Assembly: GCA_014529385.2 (NCBI GenBank)
Contig: CM043955.1
Location: forward strand, 136,036,108-136,100,107
Length of the DNA stretch: 64,000 nucleotides
Source of the DNA: Adiantum capillus-veneris
Lineage: Eukaryota > Streptophyta > Polypodiopsida > Polypodiales > Pteridaceae
Direction of reading: 5' to 3'
Part shown: positions 20,627-32,120 of the stretch, piece by piece
How the letters are laid out: the number at the start of each line of letters is the position of its first letter
Position numbering within the stretch: the first letter of the stretch is position 1
Notes under the pieces: model-generated
Told to the model about the DNA's origin: nothing
Databases searched by the model: none
What the model saw: the letters and a program-made list of their open reading frames with translations, nothing else
Program-made: the position numbers and the translations under genes

Positions 20627-21264
20627 TGTAACAGACTTGGACACTCCCAAGCCAAGAATCAATCGCGACAGCACCAAATAACCACTTCAAAACAATTCAC
20701 AGATCACAATAGATTTGCACTGGCCCCGCGGAGTTCCGTGCCTAGAGATATTGGCCCCAAAGACTGGCGCCCCTTTCGGTATTTCTTTTTGTATTAATCA
20801 GTTCAAAGTACAAGAGAGTGGCTCGGGATTCACTCTCAGACTCTGCGTCCAGATGCTGTGAGAAGTGAAAGCCCAAGCCACTATTTAAAGGTTTACAAGG
20901 GATGCCCAAAAGCAGAGCCCCATAAAGCTTCATAATCAAAAGCATCTGCTCTCTCTCTCTCAGAGAGTTTAACTAAAAACAAAAAGCATTCTCTCTCTTT
21001 TTCTCATTGCGTGGAGTCCAAAAAGCAACCCACGCACTACTTTTTCTCAGCGCTTTTTCCGCCGCAATTTTCGAAAGCGCCGTACACTACTGCTGCCGCG
21101 TGGCACCCCTGACAGAATTAGGGTTTGCTGAATCAGGGTTTCAGCCTGAAATTAGGGTTTGCTGCAAATTAAGGTTTTTGGCAGATTTTAGGGTTTGCAG
21201 GAATTTCAGGGTTTCAGCCAGAAATTAGGGTTTCTGCTATCTGCCATGTCATCACTTTGTGACA
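20627..21264 (-). repeat. 5' LTR of element B
   Basis: 638 bp, partner of 6598-7222; the difference in length comes from small indels such as extra bases near 21040. Flanked on the right by the target duplication ACAAC at 21265-21269. Confidence 0.9.
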
Positions 21265-22600
21265 ACAACAACAAGAAGCAAATCGCGTTGGGATGGCTCA
21301 ACATTAAGAAGCGAATCGCGTTGCGATGGCACAACAAGAAGCGGATCTCCGTGCCTTGGATCGCGAAGCACACTTGGCGACCGAGGAACGAGAAGAAAGA
21401 AAAGCAAAAAAAAAAAAGGCTAACCTGGAACAAGCGCGCTTGGCAGCCGAAAAGAAGAAGGAAGACTTGGATCGTGAACACAAAGACAGAATGGCAGCCT
21501 TGGAGCGCGAGCGCGACGCACGCGAAGAAAGAAGAGTGGCCTTGGAGCGCCAGCGCAACGGACGCGAAGAAAGAAGAGCGGCCTTGAAGTTAGAGCGTGA
21601 GACCCAAAGAGAACAACGCATGAACGACTTGGTCCTACATGTCCTCACCTTGAAACCCGAGCCAGTCAAAGATGTTGGTGGTTTTGCAAGTGGCGCAAGC
21701 CGCGATTCGAACTCCAACAACCCCGTGACAGAGAAGATCACGTTCAGTAAGTATGATGGTAAGATGGATGCTACGATTATTCATTCTTGGTTGCATCAAT
21801 TTAATGCTTATTTTGCGACAACTAAGAAGACAAGGAATAGCAAGGTTTTGACGGTAGCCATGTATCTTGCCGGTGATGCCATAAATTGGTACCACGCATG
21901 GCAAGAGGCACAGTTGGCCGCGCACCCAGAGGAAGCCGACGAAGACATGCCCCTTTCCTTCAATTGGGCTGACTTCCAAGACAAGCTCAAGGAGCGGTTC
22001 ATGCCACCACGGTACCTGGCATGTTTGAAGGACGATTAGCGTGCTCTCAAGCAAAATGGTATGCCAGTTATGTCTTTCTCTAATCGTGTTGTGCAGCTCG
22101 GCACCCAATTACGCAAATTGGATGATGAGCGCAAGGAGGCTTTCATTTTCGGGCTGGACGACTATATCAGGTTTGATTTCGAAGTCCTTGACCCAATCGA
22201 TCTCAACAAGGCAGTAGCGATTGCACTCGCACAAAAGATGAAGCACAACAAGGGAAAGCCTAAGGAAAACAAGACTTCTCCAAGTACCACACAGACTTCT
22301 CAGAACCGGCAAAATGATAAGAACGGTAAGAATGGTAACTCTTCTAGCCAATCTTCCTCTAGTCTCTCAAAAAAGAACTCTCCAAATGAACCTAAGGGTA
22401 AAGTAACAAAATTACTAAACCTAAGCTCACTCCGTATGAAAAAGCAGAACAAGGAATTTTAGGAGGATACATCACGTCAGAGAGCAAAGCATTTATTCTA
22501 AGGAAGGTCGTTATCATTGTCACATTAAGGGTCACATAAAAAGAACATGTCCTAAGCTTGACTCTAATGACTCTAAAGAATCCACAAAAGCCACTTCCTC
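21265..22600 (+). pseudogene. Element 2 gag, main part
   Basis: Resumes the gag frame after element B. It has a long, highly charged coiled coil (REERRVALERQRNGREERR), then the capsid-like domain (SKYDGKMDATI, WLHQFNAYFATTKKT, AGDAINWYHAWQEAQ), then a Lys/Asn/Ser linker and the knuckle RYHCHIKGHIKRTCPK at about 22506-22553, again with Arg in place of the first Cys. A TAG near 22038 replaces a Trp codon (TGG in element 3). Frame changes occur near 22400. Confidence 0.8.
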
Positions 22601-23069
22601 TGTCAATGCAATAAATGACAACATGAGTGTGCTTCAAGTTTCTCATGACCCTCCCATTGATGAGTCTCTCATTAAATGTTATGGTCATATGACGGGGCAA
22701 CGTTTTGTCATATTGTTTGACCCAGGCAATATGCATGATGTGATTAGTCCCTCTTGTTGAGAGAGCCCGCCTAGAGGTTAGTCAAAAATCTCCTCTCGAG
22801 GTCTCTGGCTTCCCTCCCGGTATGGACTCTCTCATCACGAAAGAGTGCCTTGATGTGTTGTTTACAGTTCAACAAGCTGCTTTCCGTTTAAAAAAAAATT
22901 AGTCTCTCCTCTCTCAGGATATGATATGATTTTGGGCATTCGATAGTTTCGTGAGCATAACCCTCTCATTGATTGGGCGGAAAATACGTTCACTTTCAAT
23001 GCCAAAAGTGATTCTCCCATTGTCATTCGTGGAGAGAAAGTTGTTCATTCTTCATCTCTCATTTCTAAT
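22600..23069 (+). pseudogene. Element 2 retropepsin-like domain
   Basis: Contains FVILFDPGNMHDVIS, a D-P-G active-site loop as seen in many plant gypsy proteases, and LEVSGFPPGMDSL-type downstream blocks, broken by a stop/frameshift near 22757 and an A-rich slip near 22890. It ends at VVHSSSLISNVQ, the point to which element 1 gag is fused. Confidence 0.65.
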
Positions 23070-24174
23070 GTGCAAGCGAAGATTGCAAAGAACCAGGAGA
23101 AGGAGACTCTAACAGTCTTGTCTTCTCCAGAGCATGACACACATGATTTGCATGATGATCAGCATGATAATGATTTGCATGATGATAAGCATGATGATTT
23201 GAATGATAATGATGAGCATGATGATTTGGATGACAATCACAAGCATGATGATTTGCATGATCACGATGTGATTTCGCACGAGCATGATGATTTGTAGGAA
23301 AAAGATGTGATTGTCCACAAGGATGATGGTTTAGTTGATACTTTTTCTAGTGAAGCTAACCTCATTGCAGATTCGATCCCACGCGAAGAACCAATCTTGG
23401 CCCTCAAGTCTAGGTCTAGAGATTCCCCACAAGAAGTATTATGTGTTCGAATGATTAGTCAGCACGCATTGTTCGAGTGATTCATTCATGATGCTTTCCT
23501 GTATTTTACTCAGCGTCTTTATGTGATCCCTTTTCCTAGGTATGACATATTGTACGTTGAGCACGTTTCACTCATGAATGAGCACGGATGTATGCGGATT
23601 GTTCATGAAAAGCTGAAAAGTATGCATTCAAGGAAGTCACATTCCATGTCTCTTCCTTGGCATGACACAGTTTCCGAAAGAGCACAAGAAAGATTGAGCA
23701 TCAAGCATCGGCATTTCCATTGTGATTTGCCACAGTTGATTGACTTAGATCATAAAGTCATGATTTGACCCCATTGTTTGCGTGTGTTTGATGAACGGTT
23801 TGGCACTCCGACTATATGTTCATCTGCATTGCATACACAGTGTATTCGAAGGAATAGTATTTTTCCAGTCACTTTACATAGAATGGGTATGTTCATGTTT
23901 TTGTGTTGGAAGTGGTTTTTGGAATTTTTAACCATGGAGATTCTTGAAGAAGGTAGACGCATGACGAAGTTGAAGCATTGAAGGAGCCACAGATGACTTT
24001 GTGTCGCTTTTTGCGTGGCCCAAAGAAGCAAGCGTTGCAGACCTTTATGAAGTTCAAGTATCGCACGACCCACACATCAGAGTGGGCCGGCGAAGAGTCC
24101 TTTTCAAGATTCCAAACATTGTTGGCGATCTCCCTCGACGCCATACAATTCGTTACCAATACCTCACTTTGAAA
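23070..24174 (+). pseudogene. Element 2 His/Asp repeat and conserved C-terminal protein
   Basis: The frame 23070-23297 is a clear run of HDD, KHDDL, DND and HDDL repeats. TAG and TGA interrupt it at about 23296 and 23478. The C-terminal domain follows (FPRYDILYVEHVSL, SLPWHDTVSERAQERL, GMFMFLCWKW, LCRFLRGPKKQ) with a short deletion frameshift near 23965 and a TGA at the PPT. Same layout as elements 1, 3 and 4. Confidence 0.7.
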
Positions 24175-24183
24175 AGGAGGGGA

Positions 24184-25299
24184 TATCACGTGACACATCC
24201 AACCCTATGTGTCCGTGGACAAGCTACAACATGACCAGGGTTCAATTCAGTCAAGTCAGTCTAGAATAGAAAGTGATATGGCACTTTTGTGAGTCTGTTG
24301 GCAGACAGTGCATGTCTAGACACTTAAGAGTAGATGCATATCCTCTGGTTGCACACAGCATGATCATCAGCATTACCATCAGATTCCATTAGGATCATTT
24401 TCTAGTGCATTGAACCTATTTTTTCTATTTTTGACATTTTTCACTTATTTATTAAGTGACTTTTGTTGGGAAACTGGGTAGGGCAAATTCCATAAGATAA
24501 TATATAAGAAAACCAAGGCTAGCATTCCACAACAGAAGAGGTAGCAGGAGCATTGCTCAACAGGCAACTTCTCAAGCAAGAACCAGCAAAACCTGGCGTT
24601 TTTCTCCTCAAGGTGAAGCTGGCGTTTTTCAGCATTAAGCACCAGCGTTTTGGAAGCCCTGTACCAGCGTTTTCTAGCCCTGCCTTGTAGCGATTTCAGC
24701 CCTGCACGTCAGCATTTTTAGCCTTCATCTCAGCACTTGCAGAATCAGCCAATCCAACGTTTTTAAAGGACAGCAGAGGCAGCGTTTTCAGCCAGTGAAA
24801 AGCAGGGGTTTGGATAGCATCAAAGCAGCGTTTTTCAGTCGGGTTTGCAGCAGATTTAGCAACCTATCTCAGCGTTTTTCATGGACTGCTATTCAGCGTT
24901 TTTAAAGGGCAGCAAAACAGCGTTTTTCCCAGCACCATAACAGCATTTTTCTTCAGCAGTAAGACAGTAGCAAAGCATTACAAAGCATTCAGTTTCAGCC
25001 TTAGCTTCGTCATCGTCGTCCGCACTATTGACCTCGGCATAGCAGCCTTTAGACTCATTGCATCAACCCCTCGTATCAAATTGTGCAATCAATAGCACAG
25101 ACCTCTCTCGCCATCGAGAGAGGGGCCATTGGAGGAGGGTTTGACAACTTTCTGGTGTCATATTCTTCTCTCTCTATCTCTAAGACTCATGCACCTTCAT
25201 TCACAGTGTTCACCACTTTGTTTGTGTCCATTGCACTCTCTCACTAAAGGAACGGAAGGCTCTCCCTTCCGTAAGTAAAAGGAACCCTTGAGCACAGTT
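24184..25299 (+). repeat. LTR 5 (3' LTR of element 2), 3'-truncated
   Basis: Starts TATCACGTGACAC (TG mutated to TA) after the PPT. Between 24595 and 24955 it has the densest array of GCGTTTT motifs in the window (a dozen or so). The U5 hairpin is present near 25250. Homology stops at GAGCACAGTT, about 60 bp short of the LTR end, where a foreign sequence begins. Confidence 0.8.
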
Positions 25300-25707
25300 A
25301 TGTGCGGTTGTTTTGCGGTTTCTCACGTGTGTTGTTGTAGATTTCATGCTTGGAGTGTCTAAGCCTATTACATATATAATAACTATATGTATTCTTTTAA
25401 AAAAAATATTGATTTTCCTCTCTTTGATCACACAGAAAGCTTCTTCATCCTCTTCTGTTTTTGTATCTTCTTCCGATTCCATAGTTTCCACTTGTAAACT
25501 GATGTACGATCAGTTTACTTGTCGAAAAAGCAAACAGCTTACGCTCTGATGCCGATCTTTAGTTCTTTGATCAATACAAAATAAAGTATAGAGAAGGAGC
25601 TTTATGTTCCAAACATGGCCTTCAACCTACTTTTTGTAGCTAGCTTAGATTCCCAAGGAGCACAAGTTCTCTTTGGCAGGGGCTAGGTTACAATCTTCAA
25701 TTCATTT
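25300..25707 (-). mobile_element. Fragment of a minus-strand LTR element (LTR end, PBS, start of ORF)
   Basis: On the minus strand the sequence GGCATCAGAGCG (about 25540) looks like a variant initiator-Met PBS. To its right is a possible LTR end of 150 bp or so; to its left a short acidic frame begins METMESEEDTKTEEDE (start near 25491). Probably a Ty1/copia remnant. The perfect 8-bp hairpin AAACTGAT/ATCAGTTT lies at about 25497-25517. Confidence 0.4.
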
Positions 25708-26939
25708 TGTCACGTGACACATCAAACCCTATGTGTCCGTGGACCAGTTGCAGCACGACAAGGGTTCAATTAGTCCAGTCAGTTTGGATTAGAAGTGATC
25801 TGGCACTTTTGTGAGTCTATTCGTAGACCGTGCATGCCCAATCACTTAATGTAGATGCATCTCCTCTGGTTGCACACAACATGATCATAAGCATTCCCAT
25901 CAGAATCCTTCAGGGGAATTTTCCAGTGCATTTAACCTATTTTCCCTATTTTTGACATTTTTCACTTATTATTTTTAAGTGACTTTCGTTGGATAGTAGG
26001 TAGGGCAATTTTGCTAAGTTTGTGAGTAAGCAAACCAAAGCTAGCACTATTTGGCAGAAGAGGCAGCAGGAGCATTCGCTCAACATGCAACTTCTCAGCA
26101 GAACCCCAAGCCCTAGCGTTTTTGCTCCACAGCAACCACCTAGCGTTTTTGGACCAGATCAGCCAGCGTTTTTGCTTTTGCAGATCCCTGGCAACAGAAG
26201 ACTCAACAAGAAGCCTAGTGTTTTGCATTTGCAGAACAACCGGCGACAAATTGCAGATTTTCAGCCCTAGCATTTTTGCATTTGCATCATCACCAAGCGT
26301 TTTGCAGATTCACCGCGACGGAACATCAAGAACCATCAGCGTTTTCAGTTTTCAGTTTTCAGCCCTTAGACACCGCAGATAAAGTCCCGAACCTCACAGA
26401 TCTCACCTTTCCGCAGCAGTTCCTCGCTGCACGGTCAGTTTCCACAAGGTTTACAGTTTCAGCCCGGAAAACGCAGATTTCAGCATCCGCGTTTTCAGCG
26501 CGTCGCCGTCGCATCGTCGCCATCGACATCGTCACTGACATAGAGTCAGAATTCAGCAGATACAAGATTTGCAGATTTCAGCCCTTAGAGTTTCCAGATT
26601 TCAGCCCGTCTCGTCGTCGTCCTCATCGTTGTCCACATCGTCGGCAAGTCCAAGCATTGTAGAGATTTGTGCAATCATAAGTAGACCGCTCTTGCCATAG
26701 AGAGTGGGGCCTTCGAAGGAGGGTTTTACAACGTCTCTGGTGTCGTATTCTCTTCTCTCTCTATCTCTCAGTCTCATACACTTGCACGCACAGTGTCCAT
26801 TCACTTTGCTTGCAATCATTGCACTCTCTCATTAAGAACGGAAGGCTCTCCCTTCCATAAGAACGAAAAGGAACCTTGAGCACAGTTTGGAGCACTCATC
26901 TTGAGCAAAGTTCAAACATTCATTCCGCTGCACCTAACA
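25708..26939 (+). repeat. LTR 6 (5' LTR of element 4)
   Basis: 1232 bp, TGTCACGTGACAC to CACCTAACA. GCGTTTT motifs lie at 26110-26350 and the U5 hairpin ACGGAAGG...CCTTCC near 26838. It is followed by TTGGTATCAG, after which about 20 bp of the PBS and leader seen in element 1 are missing. Confidence 0.88.
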
Positions 26940-27429
26940 TTGGTATCAGTGTATCACTCCAAGGAAAGAATCACAAGAATCACATAAATTTTTTTGCTTA
27001 TTGCGGTCGCACAAACCCAAGTTCGCTTGGGCGTGTCGATTCCTAATCGTGTTTTTGAAGAGTGACAGGAATCCCAGGAAAGAAGGGCTTGTCCAGCCTC
27101 CCCTTGTGCCTCTTTTCACTCATTGAGAGCAGACCGTGCACTTAGCGGCCGGCCAATCGACGTATGGTGGGAAAAAGCAACCTTGATGTGAGCGCAAGGC
27201 CACCAAGGGGTGGGCCCGCGGAAAGGAGGAGAACTCGGGTGAAGAGAAGATCCTTCTCTAACACCGATTGCAAGCAAAAGAAGAACCTTAAGACCCAAGA
27301 CCCTCAAGAACCAAAGAACCTCAAGACCCTCAAGAACCTCAAGAACTCAAGACCCACAAGAACCCAAGTTCCTCGTGAACTTAAGAATCCAAGACAACAA
27401 GAACCCGCAAGAACCCACGACTTCAGTGG
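26940..27429 (+). other. Leader of element 4 with damaged PBS
   Basis: TTGGTATCAG is retained but GAGC and the next bases are lost, so priming would be impaired. The remainder matches the leaders of elements 1 and 3, including the CTCAAGAACC array at about 27280-27420. Confidence 0.6.
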
Positions 27430-27792
27430 ATGGTCATCACTCGAAGCAGAATGGATACTTCGCTTAGAGGTGATGAGCATGAGAGAGGCGAAGAAGAATT
27501 TTCCCTACCAGGAGGTTTTTCCGACCTTGCCCCTTCCCCATCTACGTCAAGGATTGCACTAACTGCTATGGAGACTTTCTACAAGATGGTGATGGACATG
27601 AAGTTCGAACGCGAAGCAAGAGAAGCAGAAAGAAAGATAGGACATACAGAAAGAATGGCAACCATAGACCGTGAGCACGAGCAAGCGCGCTTGGAAGCCG
27701 AAGAAAGTAAAGCAGAATTTGATGGAGAGACCAAAGCAAGAAAAGCAATGAACGACCGACACACGAAAGAGATGTTGCGACTCTTTTCTTAA
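27430..27792 (+). pseudogene. Element 4 gag, N-terminal fragment
   Basis: Begins MVITRSRMDTS, then the acidic/Pro-rich part and a charged coiled coil (REAEAERKIGHTER-type), and ends with a stop at 27790-27792. There is then a direct jump to sequence equivalent to the post-protease region (EIREKETLS). The Gag domain itself is absent. Confidence 0.65.
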
Positions 27793-27855
27793 GTGTAGGC
27801 ACAGATACAAGAGATTCGGGAAAAGGAGACTCTCTCAGTCTCTTCTTCTCCCAAG

Positions 27856-28879
27856 CATGACACACATGATTTACATGATGATTTGAATGACAATGATAAG
27901 CATGATGATTTGCATGATCAAGATGTGATTTCTCACAAGCATGATGAGTTGCATGAAAAGGATGTGATTGTTCACAAGAAGGATGATGTGTTAGTTGATA
28001 CTTTCTCTAGTGAAGCTAACCTCATTGCAAAGACGATCAATCACGAAGACCCCATCTTGGCTCTCGAGCCTAGGTCCAAAGAACCCCCTCAGGAAGAACC
28101 GATCTTGGCTCTCGACCCTCGGTCCAAAGAACCCTCACAGGAAGTATTATGTGTTCGCATGATCAGTCAACACGCATTGTTCGAGTGTTTCATTCGTGAT
28201 CGGTTCCTGTATTTTCGTCAGTGTCTTTATGTGATCCCTTTTACTAGGCATGACATATTGTACGTTGAGCACGTTTCACTCATGAATGAGCACGAATGTA
28301 TGCGGATTGTTCATGAAAAGCTGAAAAGTAAGTATGTAAGGAAGTCACATTCCATGTCTCTTCCTTGGCATGACACATTTGTAGAAAGAGCACATGAAAG
28401 TATGAGAACCAAACATGGGCATTTCCATTGTGAATTGCCACAGTTGATTGCTTTAGATCAAAAGAGAAAGATTCGATCTCATTGTTTGCGTGTATGTAAT
28501 GAACGGTTTGGCACTCCGTCTATTTGTTCATCCACATTGCATGCACAGTCTTTGAGGAAGACAAGATTTTTCCCACTCGCTTTACATGGAATAGGTATGT
28601 TCATGTTTTTGTGTTGGAAATGGGTTCAGGAATTTTCAGCCATGGAGATTCTTGAAGAAGAAAGAAGCATGACTCTAGACGAAGTTGAAGCATTGAAGGA
28701 GCCACAGAAGACTTTGTCGCTTTCGACGCGGCCCAGAGAAGCAAGCATTGCAGACCTTTATGAAGTTCAAGTACCGCACGACCCACACATCCGGGTGAGT
28801 CGGCGAAGAGTCCCTTCCCGGATTCCGGATGTTGTTGGCGATCTCCCTCGACGCCATACAGTTCGGTACCAATACCTCA
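27856..28879 (+). CDS. Element 4 His/Asp repeat plus conserved C-terminal protein, almost uninterrupted
   Basis: The frame is open from MNDNDKHDDLHDQD (ATG at 27883) through the linker, which carries two copies of an ILAL-RSKEP phrase, and the whole conserved domain (FECFIRDRFLYF, FTRHDILYVEHVSL, SLPWHDTFVERA, HFHCELPQLI, FGTPSICSSTLHAQS, GMFMFLCWKW). Near 28718 a small deletion moves it to another frame for the last 50 codons or so. Element D is inserted two codons before the family's stop, which reappears at 37561-37565. This is the best-preserved copy of the protein. Function unknown; about 330 residues. Confidence 0.7.
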
Positions 28880-30354
28880 TGTCACCAGCGTGTGACTACT
28901 ATCTATCCTTTTTGTTGATTTCTTTCTTATTCTTTATTTATTTTCACTTTTTGGAAACACCCCTCGGGAAATCTAACTGCCTTGCATTGCATAGCTAGTG
29001 TGGAACTGTTCAGAGGGAGTCCAGGCATGAGGGCAAGAGAGCACTAAGGTTGGACAAGGACTATGGTTAGCCAAAGTGGGGTCATTGACTAGCCAAAGTG
29101 GAATCCTTTGCTACAAAGGCTACATTTCAGTTCTTAGTGTGGCTGCAGTGTACAAAAAGGGTCAGATGACCTAGAAAGATACAATGGCAACATCTCCTAA
29201 AATTTAGGGAACTGCTATTTTGGGACCTGAAAATGTGTTCGCGTCATTATCTCCGGAATGACAAGGGGAACATTTTATTACTCTGCCGTGAAGTCAACTG
29301 GGCAACCGGTCGGGAGATTTTTAGGCGGCAACCCCGAAACGGGAAATGGCCTGTAAATGTGCCAATTGGCACATTTCTGTGCACTTTCCTCATGCATGAA
29401 GAAGTGGCGCTGATTTTAGAGGAAGGAGGCTCATTTTCAAGCTTTTGTCACAGGTTGAGAGCTATGGAGTGCTTCCTTTCCCTCTTATGTACAGTGTGGT
29501 GCCAGGAGTGATGCCCTGCACGCTACGCACTACCCTCTCTCTCCCCTATGGCAGTATGTTATGCCCCTCTAGTGGGCTTTTCAATTGACCAATGTACAGT
29601 TGTGTGGGTTCATGCGCGATTGCCGAGGCAAGAGCCTCTTGCACAGGTACTGGATTAGCTAGCGGCTAATCCCCCACAGGTACAGGTGATTCGGAGAGGT
29701 TTCACGTGCGAAATCTCGTCCGATTCAAAGGGCAAGTAGCCCTACATGTGCGGGAGCTCGAGGACTCGCTACGGATGCGACCGGCACGCAAAACGGAGCC
29801 CAAAACGGTGAATTACAGCCTGCTGTGTCTTTTTGCAGGTTAAGGGTTTTGGCCCTAAATGGACCCTAATACCCCCAGGAGGTTCGGGGACGCGAGGGGA
29901 CCACTGTACAGGTGATCTGGCGCATTTTCGGGGCAGAAAACAGAGAATTCAGCGTGCTGCAGATTCTCGCCAGGTTTTGCAAAAAGTGTGTATGCGTCGG
30001 GAAAGTCATCCAATGCGTGGGAATATTGACTGTGAAGGGTCCTAGTATAGTTATGCTGCCGAAATTGGGCCAAAACAGTTGAAATTCAGCCAAGGTTGTG
30101 CAGGGCAGCTTGTAGGGAACCACAACGTTTATTCCCTCTTTTAAAGAATAAAGAAATACCGAAAGGGGCGCCTATTTAGGGGCCAATCTGATGTCAGTCT
30201 TCTCATACAGGTGCAATCTAGCAGCCTATATCCCTTTCCTCTTTGTTGTGTCTTGAAAGTACAGGTAAAGTGGGCGACAAATTAAATGGGTGAAAGCAAA
30301 TAAGGTTTAAGTCTAAGGTCTACCGCCCTTTTTGGATTAAGCAGGCCGGTTTCA
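28880..30354 (+). repeat. 5' LTR of element D
   Basis: 1475 bp from TGTCACCAGCGTGTGAC to GGCCGGTTTCA. It matches the 3' LTR at 36081-37555 throughout. Several short frames inside are repeated in both LTRs but carry no motif. Confidence 0.93.
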
Positions 30355-30372
30355 TGGTTCCATGGCCAGGAT
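30355..30372 (+). promoter_or_regulatory. Putative PBS of element D
   Basis: TGGTTCCATGGCCAGG directly follows the LTR. It starts with TGG, as any PBS does, but is not the initiator-Met type. I do not know the tRNA. Confidence 0.55.
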
Positions 30373-30461
30373 TAAATCACTTTTTCCTATAGAAGTGAGC
30401 CTTGGTCAGTTTGGGCTTGAAGACACAGGGGATCATAGACCAGACACAGGGAATTGCAATT

Positions 30462-32120
30462 ATGGTTGACAGACCGGATGATGTGACTGAAGAAGTTTCC
30501 TCCTCACAGGGTCAACAGACACATGAAGTGGGTGAGTCTTCATGACCACCACAGACGGATGATGATATATTCAGGACCCAGTTGGCTACTGCTGTGGCTA
30601 TGTTCACACAGGTAATGCAGAACCCGAGGTTTTTAGCCTTTCTACAACCTCCTCTTTCGTCTCAGCAAGTTGGGTCGCTGGATCATATTCAAAAGCCTGT
30701 TAAGGCTCAAGCACAGGTGATTCATACCGCAGAATCAATGGAAACACCTGTACACTTGACGAAGACCATGCAATCTCCAAAGCTTGTGCCTACGGTGCAA
30801 GAACAGGTGGCTGAAATGCCAGTCTTTCAAGCTGTACCAGTTCAGCCAGCCACCTTTCAGCAGCCTATAGTTGGTTCTAATGGGCAGGGAAGCAACCTAC
30901 AGGCTATGCAACAAGTCTTCCCACCACCTTCAATACACCCTGGCTATTTTGGAGGTGGATCATTTCACCTGGAAATCAGTTTTACACGCCAAGAACAGTG
31001 TTCGGGGGTGCTCAAACGATGATGCCTAACCCCATGTATGGTGTCATGGGCATGCAACCAGGGTTTCAAAGCACTCAGGGCCAATTTGATGCCACAGGCA
31101 AATTTTGGTATGGCTGGAATTACGAATCAACAGCCAAATATGGCATTTCCAGGTCAACTTAATAGCGGTCAAGGAACACATATGAACCCTACCAGTGTTC
31201 CCATGTTTCAGTCACTTCCATATGACAACTTAACGCCACTGGAGAGGCCAACTCCGTACAAAGAAGGTGACAAAGGTGTGACATTCACGATCTTTACAGG
31301 GTTTGATGATAGGAAGAAGGCTCTCTCATTCCTCCAACAGTTTGACAAGGCCTATGCAGGGGGAAACTTTACAAAGGCTTCAAAGGTCCGCAAGGCAGCC
31401 ACTTTCTTGACAGGGAATGCGGGACAATGGTGGACAACTTTATTGCTTCAAGGGCAACAAGCTCCGTGCACATGGATTTACTTCAAGCATATTTTTGCAG
31501 CAGCATGGTCATCTGATGACTTTGAAGCAGATGTCATGACAGAATGGCACCAGCTTAATGCTGCTACTTGCAAGAATCTGGATGACTACAACCGGAAGTT
31601 TTGGAAAGCTCTACTTCCAGTAACTTTCTATAGGTTTGTGCCATTGATAGAACAGATTGAAAAATATTGTTGTGGCCTACCCAAAGGATTGAGAAAGTAC
31701 TGCACGAAGACCAAAGTCACTACCTTGACGCAGCTCATCGAGGTAGCAAACACTGGCAATGGTTTGCTCAAGGAAGAAGATTGTGAATTTAATACTGGTG
31801 TCAAGGAAGGATCAGCCAAGAAAAATTCAGCGAAGAAGTACGTTCCCAATGAGGTTCCTAAAGGGACTCAGGAGCCAGCCAACGCAGGGAAAGGCAAAGC
31901 TACGACTGAATCAGAAAAGGGACCAGCAAAGAAATGGAAAAGACGTTTTCCTCGCAAGTCGGAAGAGCAAAAGAAGGCCTTGAGGTCAAAGAACAAATGC
32001 TTTATCTGTGAGCAGCCTGGCCACATTGCTTACAATTGTCCTCAAAAGAAAAGGCCAGCTGATTCTGAAGACAAGGAGGACAGGAAAGGAAAGAGGCCCA
32101 TGGCTCGTCTAGTGCCAGAT
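30462..32120 (+). pseudogene. Element D gag
   Basis: The first ATG at 30462 opens MVDRPDDVTEEV. A TGA at about 30543 (CGA to TGA would explain it) interrupts, then a Gln/Pro-rich N-terminal region runs on with frame changes near 30960-31040. The Gag domain is clear: KALSFLQQFDKAYAGGNFTK, FLTGNAGQWWTTLL, WKALLPVTFYRFVPL, IEKYCCGLPKGLRKY. After a Lys-rich linker an intact CCHC zinc knuckle, CFICEQPGHIAYNC, lies at about 31999-32040. Gag packages the RNA. Confidence 0.88.

Larger units (their letters stand above)
6598..21264 (-). mobile_element. Element B: Ty3/gypsy chromovirus, degenerate, rearranged
   Basis: Minus-strand element flanked by the 5-bp duplication ACAAC (6593-6597 and 21265-21269). 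5' LTR 20627-21264, PBS 20614-20625, gag, reverse transcriptase, RNase H, integrase, chromodomain, PPT, 3' LTR 6598-7222. Coding is broken by stops, frameshifts and an integrase deletion. Element 3 is inserted near the integrase C-terminus, and a complex inverted duplication occupies 16247-19753. Confidence 0.9.
5158..25299 (+). mobile_element. Element 2: non-autonomous LTR element, split by element B
   Basis: LTR 2 (5158-6383), gag start (6384-6597), then element B (6598-21264), then the rest of gag, protease, repeat and C-terminal ORF (21265-24171), PPT (24172-24183) and LTR 5 (24184-25299, lacking its last 60 bp or so). Removing element B and one ACAAC copy restores a continuous gag frame across the break. 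No reverse transcriptase or integrase coding is present. Confidence 0.85.
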
